Shown here one piece after another: positions 53,461 through 61,584 of a stretch of DNA of 64,000 nucleotides (position 1 is its first letter; each line of letters starts with the position of its first letter). The notes beneath the pieces are model-generated. The model worked only from the letters and a program-made list of their open reading frames with translations. It was not told where the DNA came from and ran no database searches. A program made the position numbers and the translations under genes. The stretch is from CAZKAP01 sp964552195 (lineage in GTDB: Bacteria > Bacteroidota > Bacteroidia > Flavobacteriales > Flavobacteriaceae): assembly GCA_964552195.1 (NCBI GenBank), contig CAZKFM010000003.1:186001-250000 (forward strand), in the 5' to 3' direction.

Positions 53461-54402
53461 ATGCACCTAACCATTCAAAACCGATATGGGCTTAGACCCA
53501 GGCCCTGTACGAAAAGTTTACGATCGCATTCCTCCCGGGCAGAAGGGATCAGGGCGTTCGCATCACTGGTATTTATGCTGTTGCTTTGGAATTCACAGGG
53601 GTCACATGCTCAAACCAATGAATTTGGGGTGATGACCTATAACATCCGTTACGATAACCCCAATGACTATCCCAATCACTGGAAAAACCGGCGCGAATAT
53701 CTCGTTTCTCAGATTCGTTACTACCACCCCTTGATCCTGGGTGTCCAGGAGGCGTTGCTCCATCAGCTCGCTTACATGGATCAGGAACTTGGGAATTACC
53801 GATATACGGGTGTGGCGCGTGATGATGGCAAGGAGAAGGGTGAGTTTTCGGCCATTTTTTACGATGCGGACCGGTTAGAACTCATTTCCAGCGGTACATT
53901 CTGGCTGTCGGCCACTCCGGATATACCATCCAAAGGCTGGGATGCGGCCCTTCCCCGGATTTGTACCTATGGACGCTTTCGATTTGAGCAAGGTGGGCCG
54001 GATTTTATGGTATTCAACACCCATTTCGATCATGTAGGCGATAAGGCCAGATTGGAGAGTGCCCGACTCATCGCAGATCAGATAGCCCGACTTAACCCGG
54101 ATGGGTTGCCAGTTATACTGATGGGAGACTTAAATCTGGAACCTGGCAAACCTGCCATCCGGGCATTAAATGAATCCATGGTGGACACGTATACAACCGC
54201 AGGTGACCGGGTCCATGGGCCTGCGGGCACCTTCAATAGCTTCGATGTCGGAAGTACTGCGCTGCCTCGAATCGACTACATATTTTGTTCCCGGGAGGGC
54301 TGGGATGTTCGCTCTGTGCTTATCCTTAGCGATGTGGATCGGGGCCGGTTCCCATCGGATCATTTCCCGGTGATCGCGCGACTCACCCTGGTCCGACCGT
54401 GA
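53461..54402 (+). CDS. Secreted endonuclease/exonuclease/phosphatase family protein
   Basis: 313 residues from the ATG at 53461; a signal-like helix (about 33-50, ending SHAQ) precedes the enzyme, so a later start is possible. EEP fold: VMTYNIRYDN, ILGVQEAL (metal Glu), YTGVARDDGKEKGEFSAIFY, NTHFDHVGDKAR (His pair), LMGDLNLEPG, and C-terminal PRIDYIFCS and FPSDHFPVIARL with the catalytic Asp-His. Close to secreted Bacteroidota members that hydrolyse phosphodiesters or phospholipids; no exact substrate. The gap from 53193 upstream holds only AT-rich DNA without clear signals. Confidence 0.88.
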   Translation: MHLTIQNRYGLRPRPCTKSLRSHSSRAEGIRAFASLVFMLLLWNSQGSHAQTNEFGVMTYNIRYDNPNDYPNHWKNRREYLVSQIRYYHPLILGVQEALLHQLAYMDQELGNYRYTGVARDDGKEKGEFSAIFYDADRLELISSGTFWLSATPDIPSKGWDAALPRICTYGRFRFEQGGPDFMVFNTHFDHVGDKARLESARLIADQIARLNPDGLPVILMGDLNLEPGKPAIRALNESMVDTYTTAGDRVHGPAGTFNSFDVGSTALPRIDYIFCSREGWDVRSVLILSDVDRGRFPSDHFPVIARLTLVRP

Positions 54403-54414
54403 ACGGCAGCCAGG

Positions 54415-54921
54415 TTATCTGAATATCAGGGAATCTATTTCGAATTCGAAAGGGCCGTACTTTTTTTCGTTGGTGATGAAACCGAATCGAACGATGGCAG
54501 CCCGATCCGAGACGCCCAGCTTTCCACCTATAGGACGTCCGACCCTGTAGCGGTCGATACTATCCAGGGGCAATTCCAGGGTTTCCCAGTTCCCATTCGT
54601 TTCCGGCAAATTGGCTTTGAAATTAGGCTGATACCAGATCTTGCTGGTAGCCAAGGTAATAGCCAAATCCATACCCTTAGAACGGTATTTCAGGATCACG
54701 TGGGTGTATGTGGACAGGTCGTATGTACTGTAAGGAGCTCTCAGGCTGGAAAAACCGCCGTTATTGTCCAGGGACACCATTCCCGAGAAAATCAGACTGT
54801 TTTCAGTCAATCGGGCGCTGCCTTCCGATTTTCCTCCCATGACACCATCGTTGACCACGACCCAGTCCGATCCGGCGCCAGAACTGCCAAAATCATATAT
54901 GAGTTCCGTATTTTTCGTCAT
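54415..54921 (-). CDS. CIA30 family protein
   Basis: 168 residues from the ATG at 54921 (a GTG at 54969 would add a hydrophobic N-terminus that may be a signal). The CIA30 beta-sandwich: DWVVVNDGVMGGKSEGSARL, FSGMVSLDNNGGFSSLRAP, GNWETLELPLDSIDRYRVGR. Mitochondrial CIA30 helps assemble complex I; bacterial members look like carbohydrate-binding folds and have no proven role. Convergent with the EEP gene, only 12 bp apart. Confidence 0.82.
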   Translation of the reverse strand: MTKNTELIYDFGSSGAGSDWVVVNDGVMGGKSEGSARLTENSLIFSGMVSLDNNGGFSSLRAPYSTYDLSTYTHVILKYRSKGMDLAITLATSKIWYQPNFKANLPETNGNWETLELPLDSIDRYRVGRPIGGKLGVSDRAAIVRFGFITNEKKYGPFEFEIDSLIFR

Positions 54922-55071
54922 AAACAAGGCCCAAATTAGCAGGGCGATCTGAGTTCCCTTCACTTCCACGTTTCTAAATGTACTCCAAAAAGCGAACGGA
55001 AAGCCCGATACCGTAATTCATAGAAGGCCATATTTCACTACCTTAACCCTAACCGAGTAAAGTCACCAATA

Positions 55072-55551
55072 ATGAACAAATATTCAATCGACCTCAAATG
55101 GGGCCTGATATTCGTTGTCATGACGCTGGTATGGATGGTCCTGGAACGAGCAGTAGGACTCCACAGTACTCACATCGACAAGCATTTTGTGTATACCAAC
55201 CTTATTGCCATACCGGCCATAGCCATTTATGTACTGGGCCTCAGGGATAAGCGGGAGAATTATTACGAAGGAAGGATGAATTACATGCAGGGCCTGCTCA
55301 CCGGGCTCCGCATTACGGTCGTAGTGACGGTGCTTACCCCCCTTACCCAATGGATCATCTCCAATGTGATCACCCCGGACTATTTTCTCAATGCCATAGA
55401 GTATTCGGTAGAGCAACAGAAGATGAGCCAGACCGAGGCCAAGGAATTCTTCAACTTGCGCAACTACATCGTGCAGGGGGTGCTGTTTGCCCCGGTTATG
55501 GGGGTACTTACTTCCCTGATTGTTGCCATCTTTACCCGCAAGAATCCCTGA
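55072..55551 (+). CDS. DUF4199 membrane protein
   Basis: 159 residues. Four membrane helices (about 10-28, 38-54, 70-95, 135-155) and a helical loop SVEQQKMSQTEAKEFF near residues 115-130 that is typical of DUF4199, a family almost confined to Bacteroidota. Function unknown. Its promoter is not clear. Confidence 0.8.
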   Translation: MNKYSIDLKWGLIFVVMTLVWMVLERAVGLHSTHIDKHFVYTNLIAIPAIAIYVLGLRDKRENYYEGRMNYMQGLLTGLRITVVVTVLTPLTQWIISNVITPDYFLNAIEYSVEQQKMSQTEAKEFFNLRNYIVQGVLFAPVMGVLTSLIVAIFTRKNP

Positions 55552-55655
55552 TTCTCAGGTTGAAACACGAGTGCCGGACGGAGAGCAGGCCTACCTCCCG
55601 TCAATTGGTTATTTTTAACAGATCATTGAGCGCCTGTATCAGGCCAATCATAACC

Positions 55656-55672
55656 CGTGTTGTACAAACACG
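55656..55672. promoter_or_regulatory. Inverted repeat upstream of the prolyl oligopeptidase gene
   Basis: CGTGTT-GTACA-AACACG, 26 bp before the ATG at 55698. Position suits an operator or a leader hairpin. Confidence 0.3.
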
Positions 55673-55697
55673 ATTACCGATGTAACCTATTGTAATT

Positions 55698-57770
55698 ATG
55701 AAAAACAGACTGTTTATACTATTTGCTTTGTCTATGGCCTTATCCAGCCTTAATGCCCAGGAAGATCCATATATCTGGTTGGAAGAAGTCGATGGGGACC
55801 GTCCCATGGAGTTTGTCAACGAACAGAACAAGATGACCTTCGATCACCTTTCCCAATCCGAGTACTATCAGGAGGCCTATGACAAGTACCTGGAAATAGC
55901 CAATGCCACCGACCGGATTATTTATCCTTCCATCCGGGGAGAGTATATCTACAATTTCTGGAGGGATAAGGACCATGTCAGAGGAATATGGCGCCGGACT
56001 TCTAAGGAAGGATATATGAAAGGCGAGCTGGACTGGGAGGTACTTCTGGACCTGGATGAGTTTTCAGAGAAGGATGGAGTGAAATGGGTATATAAGGGAG
56101 CCCGTGCGCTATATCCAGACTATAACCGATTCATGGTCAGTCTGTCCAAGGGTGGGGGCGACGCTACCGTCTACAGGGAATTCGACGCCAACCGTAAAGA
56201 ATTTATAAGCGACGGTTTTTATCTGCCTGAATCTAAGGGTGGAGCGAGTTATCTGGATAAGAATACCCTGATCGTTTCGACCGATTTTGGTGAGAATACC
56301 ATGACTACCAGCGGCTATCCTCGACAGGTCAAGCTTTGGAAGAGAGGCACTCCGCTTTCCGAGGCAGAATTGATATTCGAAGGAGAGCCCACAGATGTGA
56401 GCAGTGGAGGCAACGTGATGAGAGATGGGGACAAGCAATACCTGATGATTCGCAGGGGCGTTACCTTTTATACCCAACAAAACTTCGTTTATCAGGATGG
56501 AAGGCTGATTCGGCTCGACATACCCGAGGATGCCAGTATGCGCGGGATACTGAAGAACCAACTGATTGTAGACTTAAACTCGGACTGGACGGTCAACGGT
56601 AAGACATTCAGGCAAGGTTCCCTGGTCAGTATGAATTTTACCGATCTTCTGCAGGGGCGTAAAAACGTGTACCTCATCATAGAGCCCGACGAATTTTCCA
56701 GCGTATCCGGTCTTTCCTATACGGAGAATTACCTGCTGATCAACATCCTTAGGGATGTGACGGGCAACCTGTTTGTTTACCAGTTTGAGGATGGTAACTG
56801 GACCCGACGCCAGGTGGATGCTCAGGAATACGGCACCATTGGAATTACCGGAACCGACGAATTCTCCGACGATTTCTTCTTTACCTTCTCAAATTTTCTT
56901 AATCCCGTAACGCTGTTTAAAGCTAGTGCGGTTGATCTGCAATTCGAAAAATTCAAATCCCTCCCCGGCTACTTCGATGCAAGTAAATACAAGGTCGAAC
57001 AATTCAAGGTTGCCTCTGAGGATGGTACACTGATACCCTACTTCATGATTTCTTCCAGGAACCTTAAAATGGATGGTAAGAACCCCACCCTGATCCAGGC
57101 ATATGGAGGCTTTGAGGTATCCCGAAGGCCGTATTACTCGGGAATTACGGGAGCAGTATGGCTTAAGAATGGAGGAGTCCTGGTGCTGGCCAACATCCGG
57201 GGTGGAGGCGAGTACGGGCCCAAATGGCATCAGGCCGGACTCAAGGAAAAGCGGCAGAATATCTACAACGACTTATATGCAGTTTCCCAGGACCTGATAG
57301 ACCGCAAGGTGACTTCTCCGGACCATCTCGGCGTGCAGGGTGGTAGCAACGGAGGCCTATTGGTCGGAGTGGCCTTTACGCAGCGCCCCGACTTGTACAA
57401 TGCCATAGTATGTCAGGTGCCGCTCCTGGACATGAAGCGCTATAATAAACTATTAGCCGGTGCCAGCTGGATGGGCGAATACGGTAACCCGGACATACCT
57501 GAGGAGTGGGCGTACATCAGTAAGTATTCTCCTTACCAAAACCTTGAGGAGGGCAAGGACTATCCCAAGGTGTTCTTTTATACCTCGACACGGGACGATC
57601 GGGTACATCCCGGGCATGCCCGTAAAATGGCGGCGAAAATGATCGATATGGGTTATCCACTCTATTATTACGAAAACATAGAGGGCGGACATTCGGGTGC
57701 ATCGACCAACGAACAGAGTGCGCGCTCGACTGCCATGACCTATGCGTACCTATTCGAACAACTCAAGTAA
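55698..57770 (+). CDS. Prolyl oligopeptidase, family S9A
   Basis: 690 residues. A signal peptide (1-20, ending LNAQ) sends it to the periplasm or outside. It begins EDPYIWLEEVDGDR, typical of S9A, has a seven-blade propeller (about 80-420) and an alpha/beta hydrolase domain. The catalytic Ser550 is in GGSNGG, the Asp is in the DDRV pair 633-634, and His665 is in EGGHSG; NGGVLVLANIRGGGEYGPKWHQAG is also conserved. It cuts after proline in short peptides. It is followed by a region with stem-loops and a terminator. Confidence 0.93.
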   Translation: MKNRLFILFALSMALSSLNAQEDPYIWLEEVDGDRPMEFVNEQNKMTFDHLSQSEYYQEAYDKYLEIANATDRIIYPSIRGEYIYNFWRDKDHVRGIWRRTSKEGYMKGELDWEVLLDLDEFSEKDGVKWVYKGARALYPDYNRFMVSLSKGGGDATVYREFDANRKEFISDGFYLPESKGGASYLDKNTLIVSTDFGENTMTTSGYPRQVKLWKRGTPLSEAELIFEGEPTDVSSGGNVMRDGDKQYLMIRRGVTFYTQQNFVYQDGRLIRLDIPEDASMRGILKNQLIVDLNSDWTVNGKTFRQGSLVSMNFTDLLQGRKNVYLIIEPDEFSSVSGLSYTENYLLINILRDVTGNLFVYQFEDGNWTRRQVDAQEYGTIGITGTDEFSDDFFFTFSNFLNPVTLFKASAVDLQFEKFKSLPGYFDASKYKVEQFKVASEDGTLIPYFMISSRNLKMDGKNPTLIQAYGGFEVSRRPYYSGITGAVWLKNGGVLVLANIRGGGEYGPKWHQAGLKEKRQNIYNDLYAVSQDLIDRKVTSPDHLGVQGGSNGGLLVGVAFTQRPDLYNAIVCQVPLLDMKRYNKLLAGASWMGEYGNPDIPEEWAYISKYSPYQNLEEGKDYPKVFFYTSTRDDRVHPGHARKMAAKMIDMGYPLYYYENIEGGHSGASTNEQSARSTAMTYAYLFEQLK

Positions 57771-57830
57771 ATAGGAAAGATTCATGGGATGGTACAGCCT
57801 AAGGCGGCATGAGAAAAACTATCCCGATGC

Positions 57831-57937
57831 CCGGGGAATAAAGTCCGGATTGGACTAAGTGCGTCCCCGGACCTGCTGACGTCGTTCGCGACTACTCGAA
57901 CTAGACACCAACCCCCACCTGAACGTGGGGGTTTTTC
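57831..57937 (+). ncRNA. Candidate structured RNA with terminator, downstream of the oligopeptidase gene
   Basis: Three stems in 107 bases without a reading frame: a nested hairpin with outer arms CCGGGGA (57831-57837) / TCCCCGG (57864-57870) and inner arms AGTCC/GGACT around GGATT; a tetraloop hairpin GTCG-TTCG-CGAC (57881-57892); and a terminator. It could be a free small RNA, a processed 3' end of the oligopeptidase mRNA, or a riboregulator. I do not recognise an RNA family. No promoter of the TAnnTTTG type is evident just upstream. Confidence 0.5.
57909..57937 (+). terminator. Rho-independent terminator
   Basis: ACCCCCAC (57911-57918) / GTGGGGGT (57925-57932), 6-base loop, then TTTT. Ends the oligopeptidase transcript and the candidate RNA. 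Confidence 0.88.
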
Positions 57938-58018
57938 GTTCATGGATTTCGAATAATTCCATAGAGTGATCGGAGTTGAAGTCAGAATGATGTATTTTCC
58001 AATCGACCATATGAGTAT

Positions 58019-58681
58019 ATGCCGGACGATTACGCCATTTTCAGAAAATTTCCGACCCGGGCTCTGGCCGAAGAGATGCAGGAACTCCTCGAGGAGGAAG
58101 GCTTGGACTGTCGAATAGGGGACAACATCCCCCCATTTGACATTACCTTTTCTGGGAGTACTTTATTACACGAGTACGAAATTCGCTTGCACCCGTCGGA
58201 TTTCAACAGGGCTCACGAGATTCTGGATGAGTGGGCGGATAACTTGCTGTACGATGTGGATCCCGAACATTTCCTGTTTCAATATTCGGATTCTGACTTG
58301 TATGAAGTCCTGCTTAGACCGGACGAATGGAGCCCACACGATTATGCCCTGGCTCGAAAGATACTCCAGCAAAGAGGGGTCGTGATCGACGATCAGCTTG
58401 TGGAATCCATACGTGCACGCAGACTGGAGGAGCTCTCCAAACCCGAAGAGAATCAGTCCGGGTGGATCATAGCCGGTTACATACTGGCGGTCCTGGGTGC
58501 CTTCTTTGGCGCCCTGATCGGCTATTTTTTGTGGACCTCCCGTAAAACACTGCCCAATGGTAAACGTGTGCCCAGTTATTCCCTCAAAGACAGGCTCCAT
58601 GGAAAGTATATATTTATCCTGTCCCTGATCCTGTTGCCTGTTTACATTATCCTTCGCTACTGGTTATTGGTCAACCCATAG
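58019..58681 (+). CDS. DUF2007 protein with two membrane helices
   Basis: 220 residues. The N-terminal DUF2007-type domain (about 1-75: FRKFPTRALAEEMQELLEEEG, then HEYEIRLHPSDFNRAHEILDEWA) is a small alpha/beta fold of the GlnB-like type with a suggested signalling role. A second helical segment follows, then two membrane helices (about 150-170 and 196-214). Eight bp separate it from the GH13 gene, so they form an operon. Function unknown. Confidence 0.8.
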   Translation: MPDDYAIFRKFPTRALAEEMQELLEEEGLDCRIGDNIPPFDITFSGSTLLHEYEIRLHPSDFNRAHEILDEWADNLLYDVDPEHFLFQYSDSDLYEVLLRPDEWSPHDYALARKILQQRGVVIDDQLVESIRARRLEELSKPEENQSGWIIAGYILAVLGAFFGALIGYFLWTSRKTLPNGKRVPSYSLKDRLHGKYIFILSLILLPVYIILRYWLLVNP

Positions 58682-58689
58682 AACGAATT

Positions 58690-60507
58690 ATGAAAACGAA
58701 AACAAGACTTGCCCTGCGATTCATTCTGAAAGGCCTTGGGGTGTTGTTAATCGCTTCAGCCGTTTTTGCAGGATTCCTCATCTGGAAAAATACCGGAGGA
58801 GAACCGGACACCGGTGAGATTCTGGCCCGTCTCCCGGAAAAGGTAAACCCGCGTTATGGTACCGATCCGGTCAAAGAATGGTGGAAACAGACTTCCGTAT
58901 ACCAGATTTACCCCCGCTCCTTTCAGGATTCCGACGGGGATGGCATCGGGGATATCAATGGGATCATAAGCCGGCTGGACTACCTGGATTCATTGGGTGT
59001 AGAAACTCTCTGGCTGTCTCCTTTCTTCAGCAGTCCTTTGAAGGATCACGGTTACGATATCAGCGATTACAGGGGGGTAGCACCCGAATATGGAGATCAG
59101 AATACCGTCGACAGCCTAATTCAGGAGGTCCATAAGCGCGATATGAAGATCGTCTTCGACCTGGTACTCAACCATACCTCGGACGAGCATCCCTGGTTCA
59201 AAGAGTCCCGGAGTTCGCGTGATAACCCGAAGAGTGACTGGTACGTGTGGAGAGACGGGGAGGGCGATGCCCCCCCGAATAACTGGAAGAACGTGGCAGG
59301 GCAGGGATCCGGCTGGACCTATGAACCCAAGCGCGATCAGTGGTACTATGCGGCTTTCCTTCCCTTTCAGCCCGACCTCAACATGTCCAATCCGGAAGTC
59401 CGAAAGGAGATGTTTCGAACGGTACGTTACTGGCTCGACAGGGGGGTGGATGGCTTCCGCCTGGATATCTTCAATTTCATATTCGAGCACCCTTCCTTCG
59501 AGGACAACCCCTTTAGCTGGCGATTACTTCCCAACTGGGAGGAGGGGAAATGGGCCATGGAGGAGCACAAGTACAACTTTCACCAGCCCGAGGTCATGGA
59601 CTTTGCCCGCGAGCTCAGGGCCATACTCGAGGAGTATCCCGACGGGCGCTTCATGGTAGGGGAGGTATTCGGCTCTCATTACCAGATGCGCGAGCTGCTG
59701 GGTATGGAACAATTGGACGGGCTTAATCTGGTCTTTCTCTTCGATTTTATCCATCATTTCGATTTCTCCGCAGAATATTTCCGTCGCAAAGGACAGGAGT
59801 ATGAGGCGATTTACCCGGCTCCCCTGGTACCCACCTATGTGTTTAGTAACCACGACCAGTACCGCAGCATCACCCGACTCGATGACGATCCCAGAAAGGC
59901 GGAAGTGCTGGCGGCTTATCAGCTTACCATGCGCGGAGTTCCCTTTATCTATCAGGGTGAAGAAATAGGCATGACCACCGGAGATATTCCCTTGGATCAG
60001 GCCCAGGACCCTCTGGCCGCCGGCTGGCTCAAGTATCCCAAGTGGCTGGAGGACGTGTCCGGCGTGCTGACCAACCGGGATAATTGCCGGACCCCCATGC
60101 AATGGAATAGCACCCCTTCCGCGGGCTTCTCCCGTTCCGGATCGACTTGGTTGCCTGTGCAGGATAACTACCGGGAAATAAACGTGGCCAATCAATGGGA
60201 AGAGGAAACTTCCCTGCTCAGTCATTTCAGGTCCCTCTTGCACCTGCGCAATAATTATGATTTTCTCAAGACAGCTCCGGTAGAGTTTCTGGATGCTTCG
60301 GCATTGCCTTCAGGGGTGTTGGGGTATGAGAGGAACTCAGAGGACACTCAAATTGTGGTACTCCTCAATTTTGCGGAAGAGCCCATTACGATTGATTCAG
60401 CGGATTACCCCACATGGAAAATGTTACATGGCCGCAGATCGGAAATCGTCCCCGATGGGGTCGAACTGGGCCCGTTGGGAATCATAGTATTGACTCCTGA
60501 ATGGTGA
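58690..60507 (+). CDS. GH13 alpha-glucosidase, membrane-anchored
   Basis: 605 residues. An N-terminal membrane anchor (about 12-30) puts the enzyme in the periplasm. The GH13 barrel follows: WWKQTSVYQIYPRSFQDSDGDGIGD, DLVLNHTSDEHPWF, nucleophile Asp259 in DGFRLDIFN, acid/base Glu325 in VGEVFG and Asp389 in SNHDQYRS, plus a short C-terminal beta domain. This set is typical of oligo-1,6-glucosidase/alpha-glucosidase (GH13 subfamilies 17/23/31 kind). It hydrolyses alpha-linked glucose oligosaccharides; the exact linkage is not readable. No SusC/SusD pair is adjacent. Confidence 0.9.
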   Translation: MKTKTRLALRFILKGLGVLLIASAVFAGFLIWKNTGGEPDTGEILARLPEKVNPRYGTDPVKEWWKQTSVYQIYPRSFQDSDGDGIGDINGIISRLDYLDSLGVETLWLSPFFSSPLKDHGYDISDYRGVAPEYGDQNTVDSLIQEVHKRDMKIVFDLVLNHTSDEHPWFKESRSSRDNPKSDWYVWRDGEGDAPPNNWKNVAGQGSGWTYEPKRDQWYYAAFLPFQPDLNMSNPEVRKEMFRTVRYWLDRGVDGFRLDIFNFIFEHPSFEDNPFSWRLLPNWEEGKWAMEEHKYNFHQPEVMDFARELRAILEEYPDGRFMVGEVFGSHYQMRELLGMEQLDGLNLVFLFDFIHHFDFSAEYFRRKGQEYEAIYPAPLVPTYVFSNHDQYRSITRLDDDPRKAEVLAAYQLTMRGVPFIYQGEEIGMTTGDIPLDQAQDPLAAGWLKYPKWLEDVSGVLTNRDNCRTPMQWNSTPSAGFSRSGSTWLPVQDNYREINVANQWEEETSLLSHFRSLLHLRNNYDFLKTAPVEFLDASALPSGVLGYERNSEDTQIVVLLNFAEEPITIDSADYPTWKMLHGRRSEIVPDGVELGPLGIIVLTPEW

Positions 60508-60584
60508 TTGTAGACTTACCCGTTTTCGTAAAGGTCTAAATTATAAATTGATGAATTCGAGGAGCTTGTTATTCTTCAGTTTCC

Positions 60585-60883
60585 TTATTCCGTTACTTTA
60601 TTTTGCAAATCCATTCTTTCGTGCAGAATTCTTGTAATTTCTACGGCTTGATTTTCAACTGTACGGTAAAAAAAATATGTCGATTTGCTCTGAATTCGAA
60701 TAGGTTGTTCGCTATCCGAGGATATTGTTTTCCAACATTTGGATTATCGGCAATTTCTTGACAGTATACCAATAGTTCAGAGTAGTACTTATCGGCTTGC
60801 TGTTCAGACCATTTCTCAAAAGTGTAGTTCCAAATACCGCTTAAGTCCTCAATGGCTTTTTTGGTTAGGTTGAATTTAGCCAT
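60585..60883 (-). pseudogene. ParE/RelE-like toxin with frameshift in an A8 tract
   Basis: The open frame (80 residues from 60883: KFNLTKKAIEDLSGIWNYTFEKWSEQQ ADKYYSELL) matches ParE toxins up to RHIFF and then ends early in TVQLKIKP. A shift of one base in the run of eight A (60668-60675, T on the coding strand) gives YRTVENQAVEITRILHERMD, the canonical end of the family, to a TAA at 60585. The full toxin would be about 99 residues. Overlaps the antitoxin by 8 bp. True inactivation, phase variation, slippage during transcription, or a sequencing error could explain it. It would act on gyrase or ribosomes if intact. Confidence 0.82.
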
Positions 60884-61124
60884 TGGTGTCTCTCTTGGCT
60901 TTCAATTCCTTTAAATGCTCTTCCCAGTTAAAATCATGCGCAATCCCACTGTCAATTCCTTCCTGGATGGCATTTTTCAAGGCTATTGCTTGGTTTTCCT
61001 CATTTTCTAGAAGTCTAAGTCCAGCACGTATAACTTCACTTACATTTTTGTAACGGCCAGTGGAAATTTGACTACTAACGAATTGATCAAAATAAGTTCC
61101 TAGTGAAACGGATGTATTTTTCAT
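60876..61124 (-). CDS. ParD-like ribbon-helix-helix antitoxin
   Basis: 82 residues. An N-terminal ribbon-helix-helix (about 1-45: NTSVSLGTYFDQFVSSQISTGRYKNVSEVIRAGLRLLE) binds DNA and dimerises; the C-terminal acidic tail wraps the toxin. It is the first gene of the pair and overlaps the toxin gene by 8 bp. An inverted repeat 20 bp upstream is the likely autoregulatory operator. The pair is visibly more AT-rich than its neighbours, as for a transferred module. Confidence 0.88.
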   Translation of the reverse strand: MKNTSVSLGTYFDQFVSSQISTGRYKNVSEVIRAGLRLLENEENQAIALKNAIQEGIDSGIAHDFNWEEHLKELKAKRDTNG

Positions 61125-61144
61125 TGGTAATGTTTCGGATAATA

Positions 61145-61159
61145 TACCAAAAATTGGTA
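61145..61159. promoter_or_regulatory. Probable operator of the ParDE-like pair
   Basis: Inverted repeat TACCAA-AAA-TTGGTA directly upstream of the antitoxin start (61124), where autorepression by a ribbon-helix-helix antitoxin would act. Confidence 0.5.
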
Positions 61160-61189
61160 ATTATTACAAAATACACTCAACGGTATGGC

Positions 61190-61500
61190 TGTGAAGCGCA
61201 GGAACGCACGCCTATGCGTTTTATCTATTGTGCCTGTTGCACAACTCTGTGAATAAAGATAGCAAACAGGTGAAGATGATGTAGTTATTCTTCTGAACTT
61301 GAGTTTTATGCAAGGAATAAACAACTATAAGTCACATTAAAACTGTCCGAAGAATTGGGGTGACCACCGGTCGAATACGCTGCCCCCTGGGGCTGGTTAG
61401 GTCAGTTAGCGAATACCGTTTATGTCGGCATTTATTTAAAGGGGCTATTGCTTGAACGCAACCGGGTAATTAAAGACGCAGCAGAAAGCGGGAAGTGGAG
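61190..61500. other. Non-coding gap with possible insertion-sequence remnants
   Basis: Between the toxin-antitoxin pair and the hydrolase gene, about 460 bp hold no gene. Notable are the inverted repeat TTGTGC-CTGTT-GCACAA (61219-61235), reminiscent of an IS end, GGGGTGACCACCGG near 61358 (IS21-type ends often contain TGACCACC) and GCCCC-CT-GGGGC (61381-61392). No transposase frame is left, and the IS link is only a resemblance. Confidence 0.25.
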
Positions 61501-61584
61501 GACGATTCTGAATCGAACACAGGAAGACACCTGATACTTCAAATCCCTTCCATAGGAGTCCGCCTTACATCAAACGACAAAAGG

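Noticed and set aside
57831..57875. Resemblance of GGGGAATAAAGTCCGGA to the RNase P RNA P4 region
   Set aside because: The whole structured region is about 110 bases, far too short for RNase P RNA, and the other conserved P4 strand is missing.
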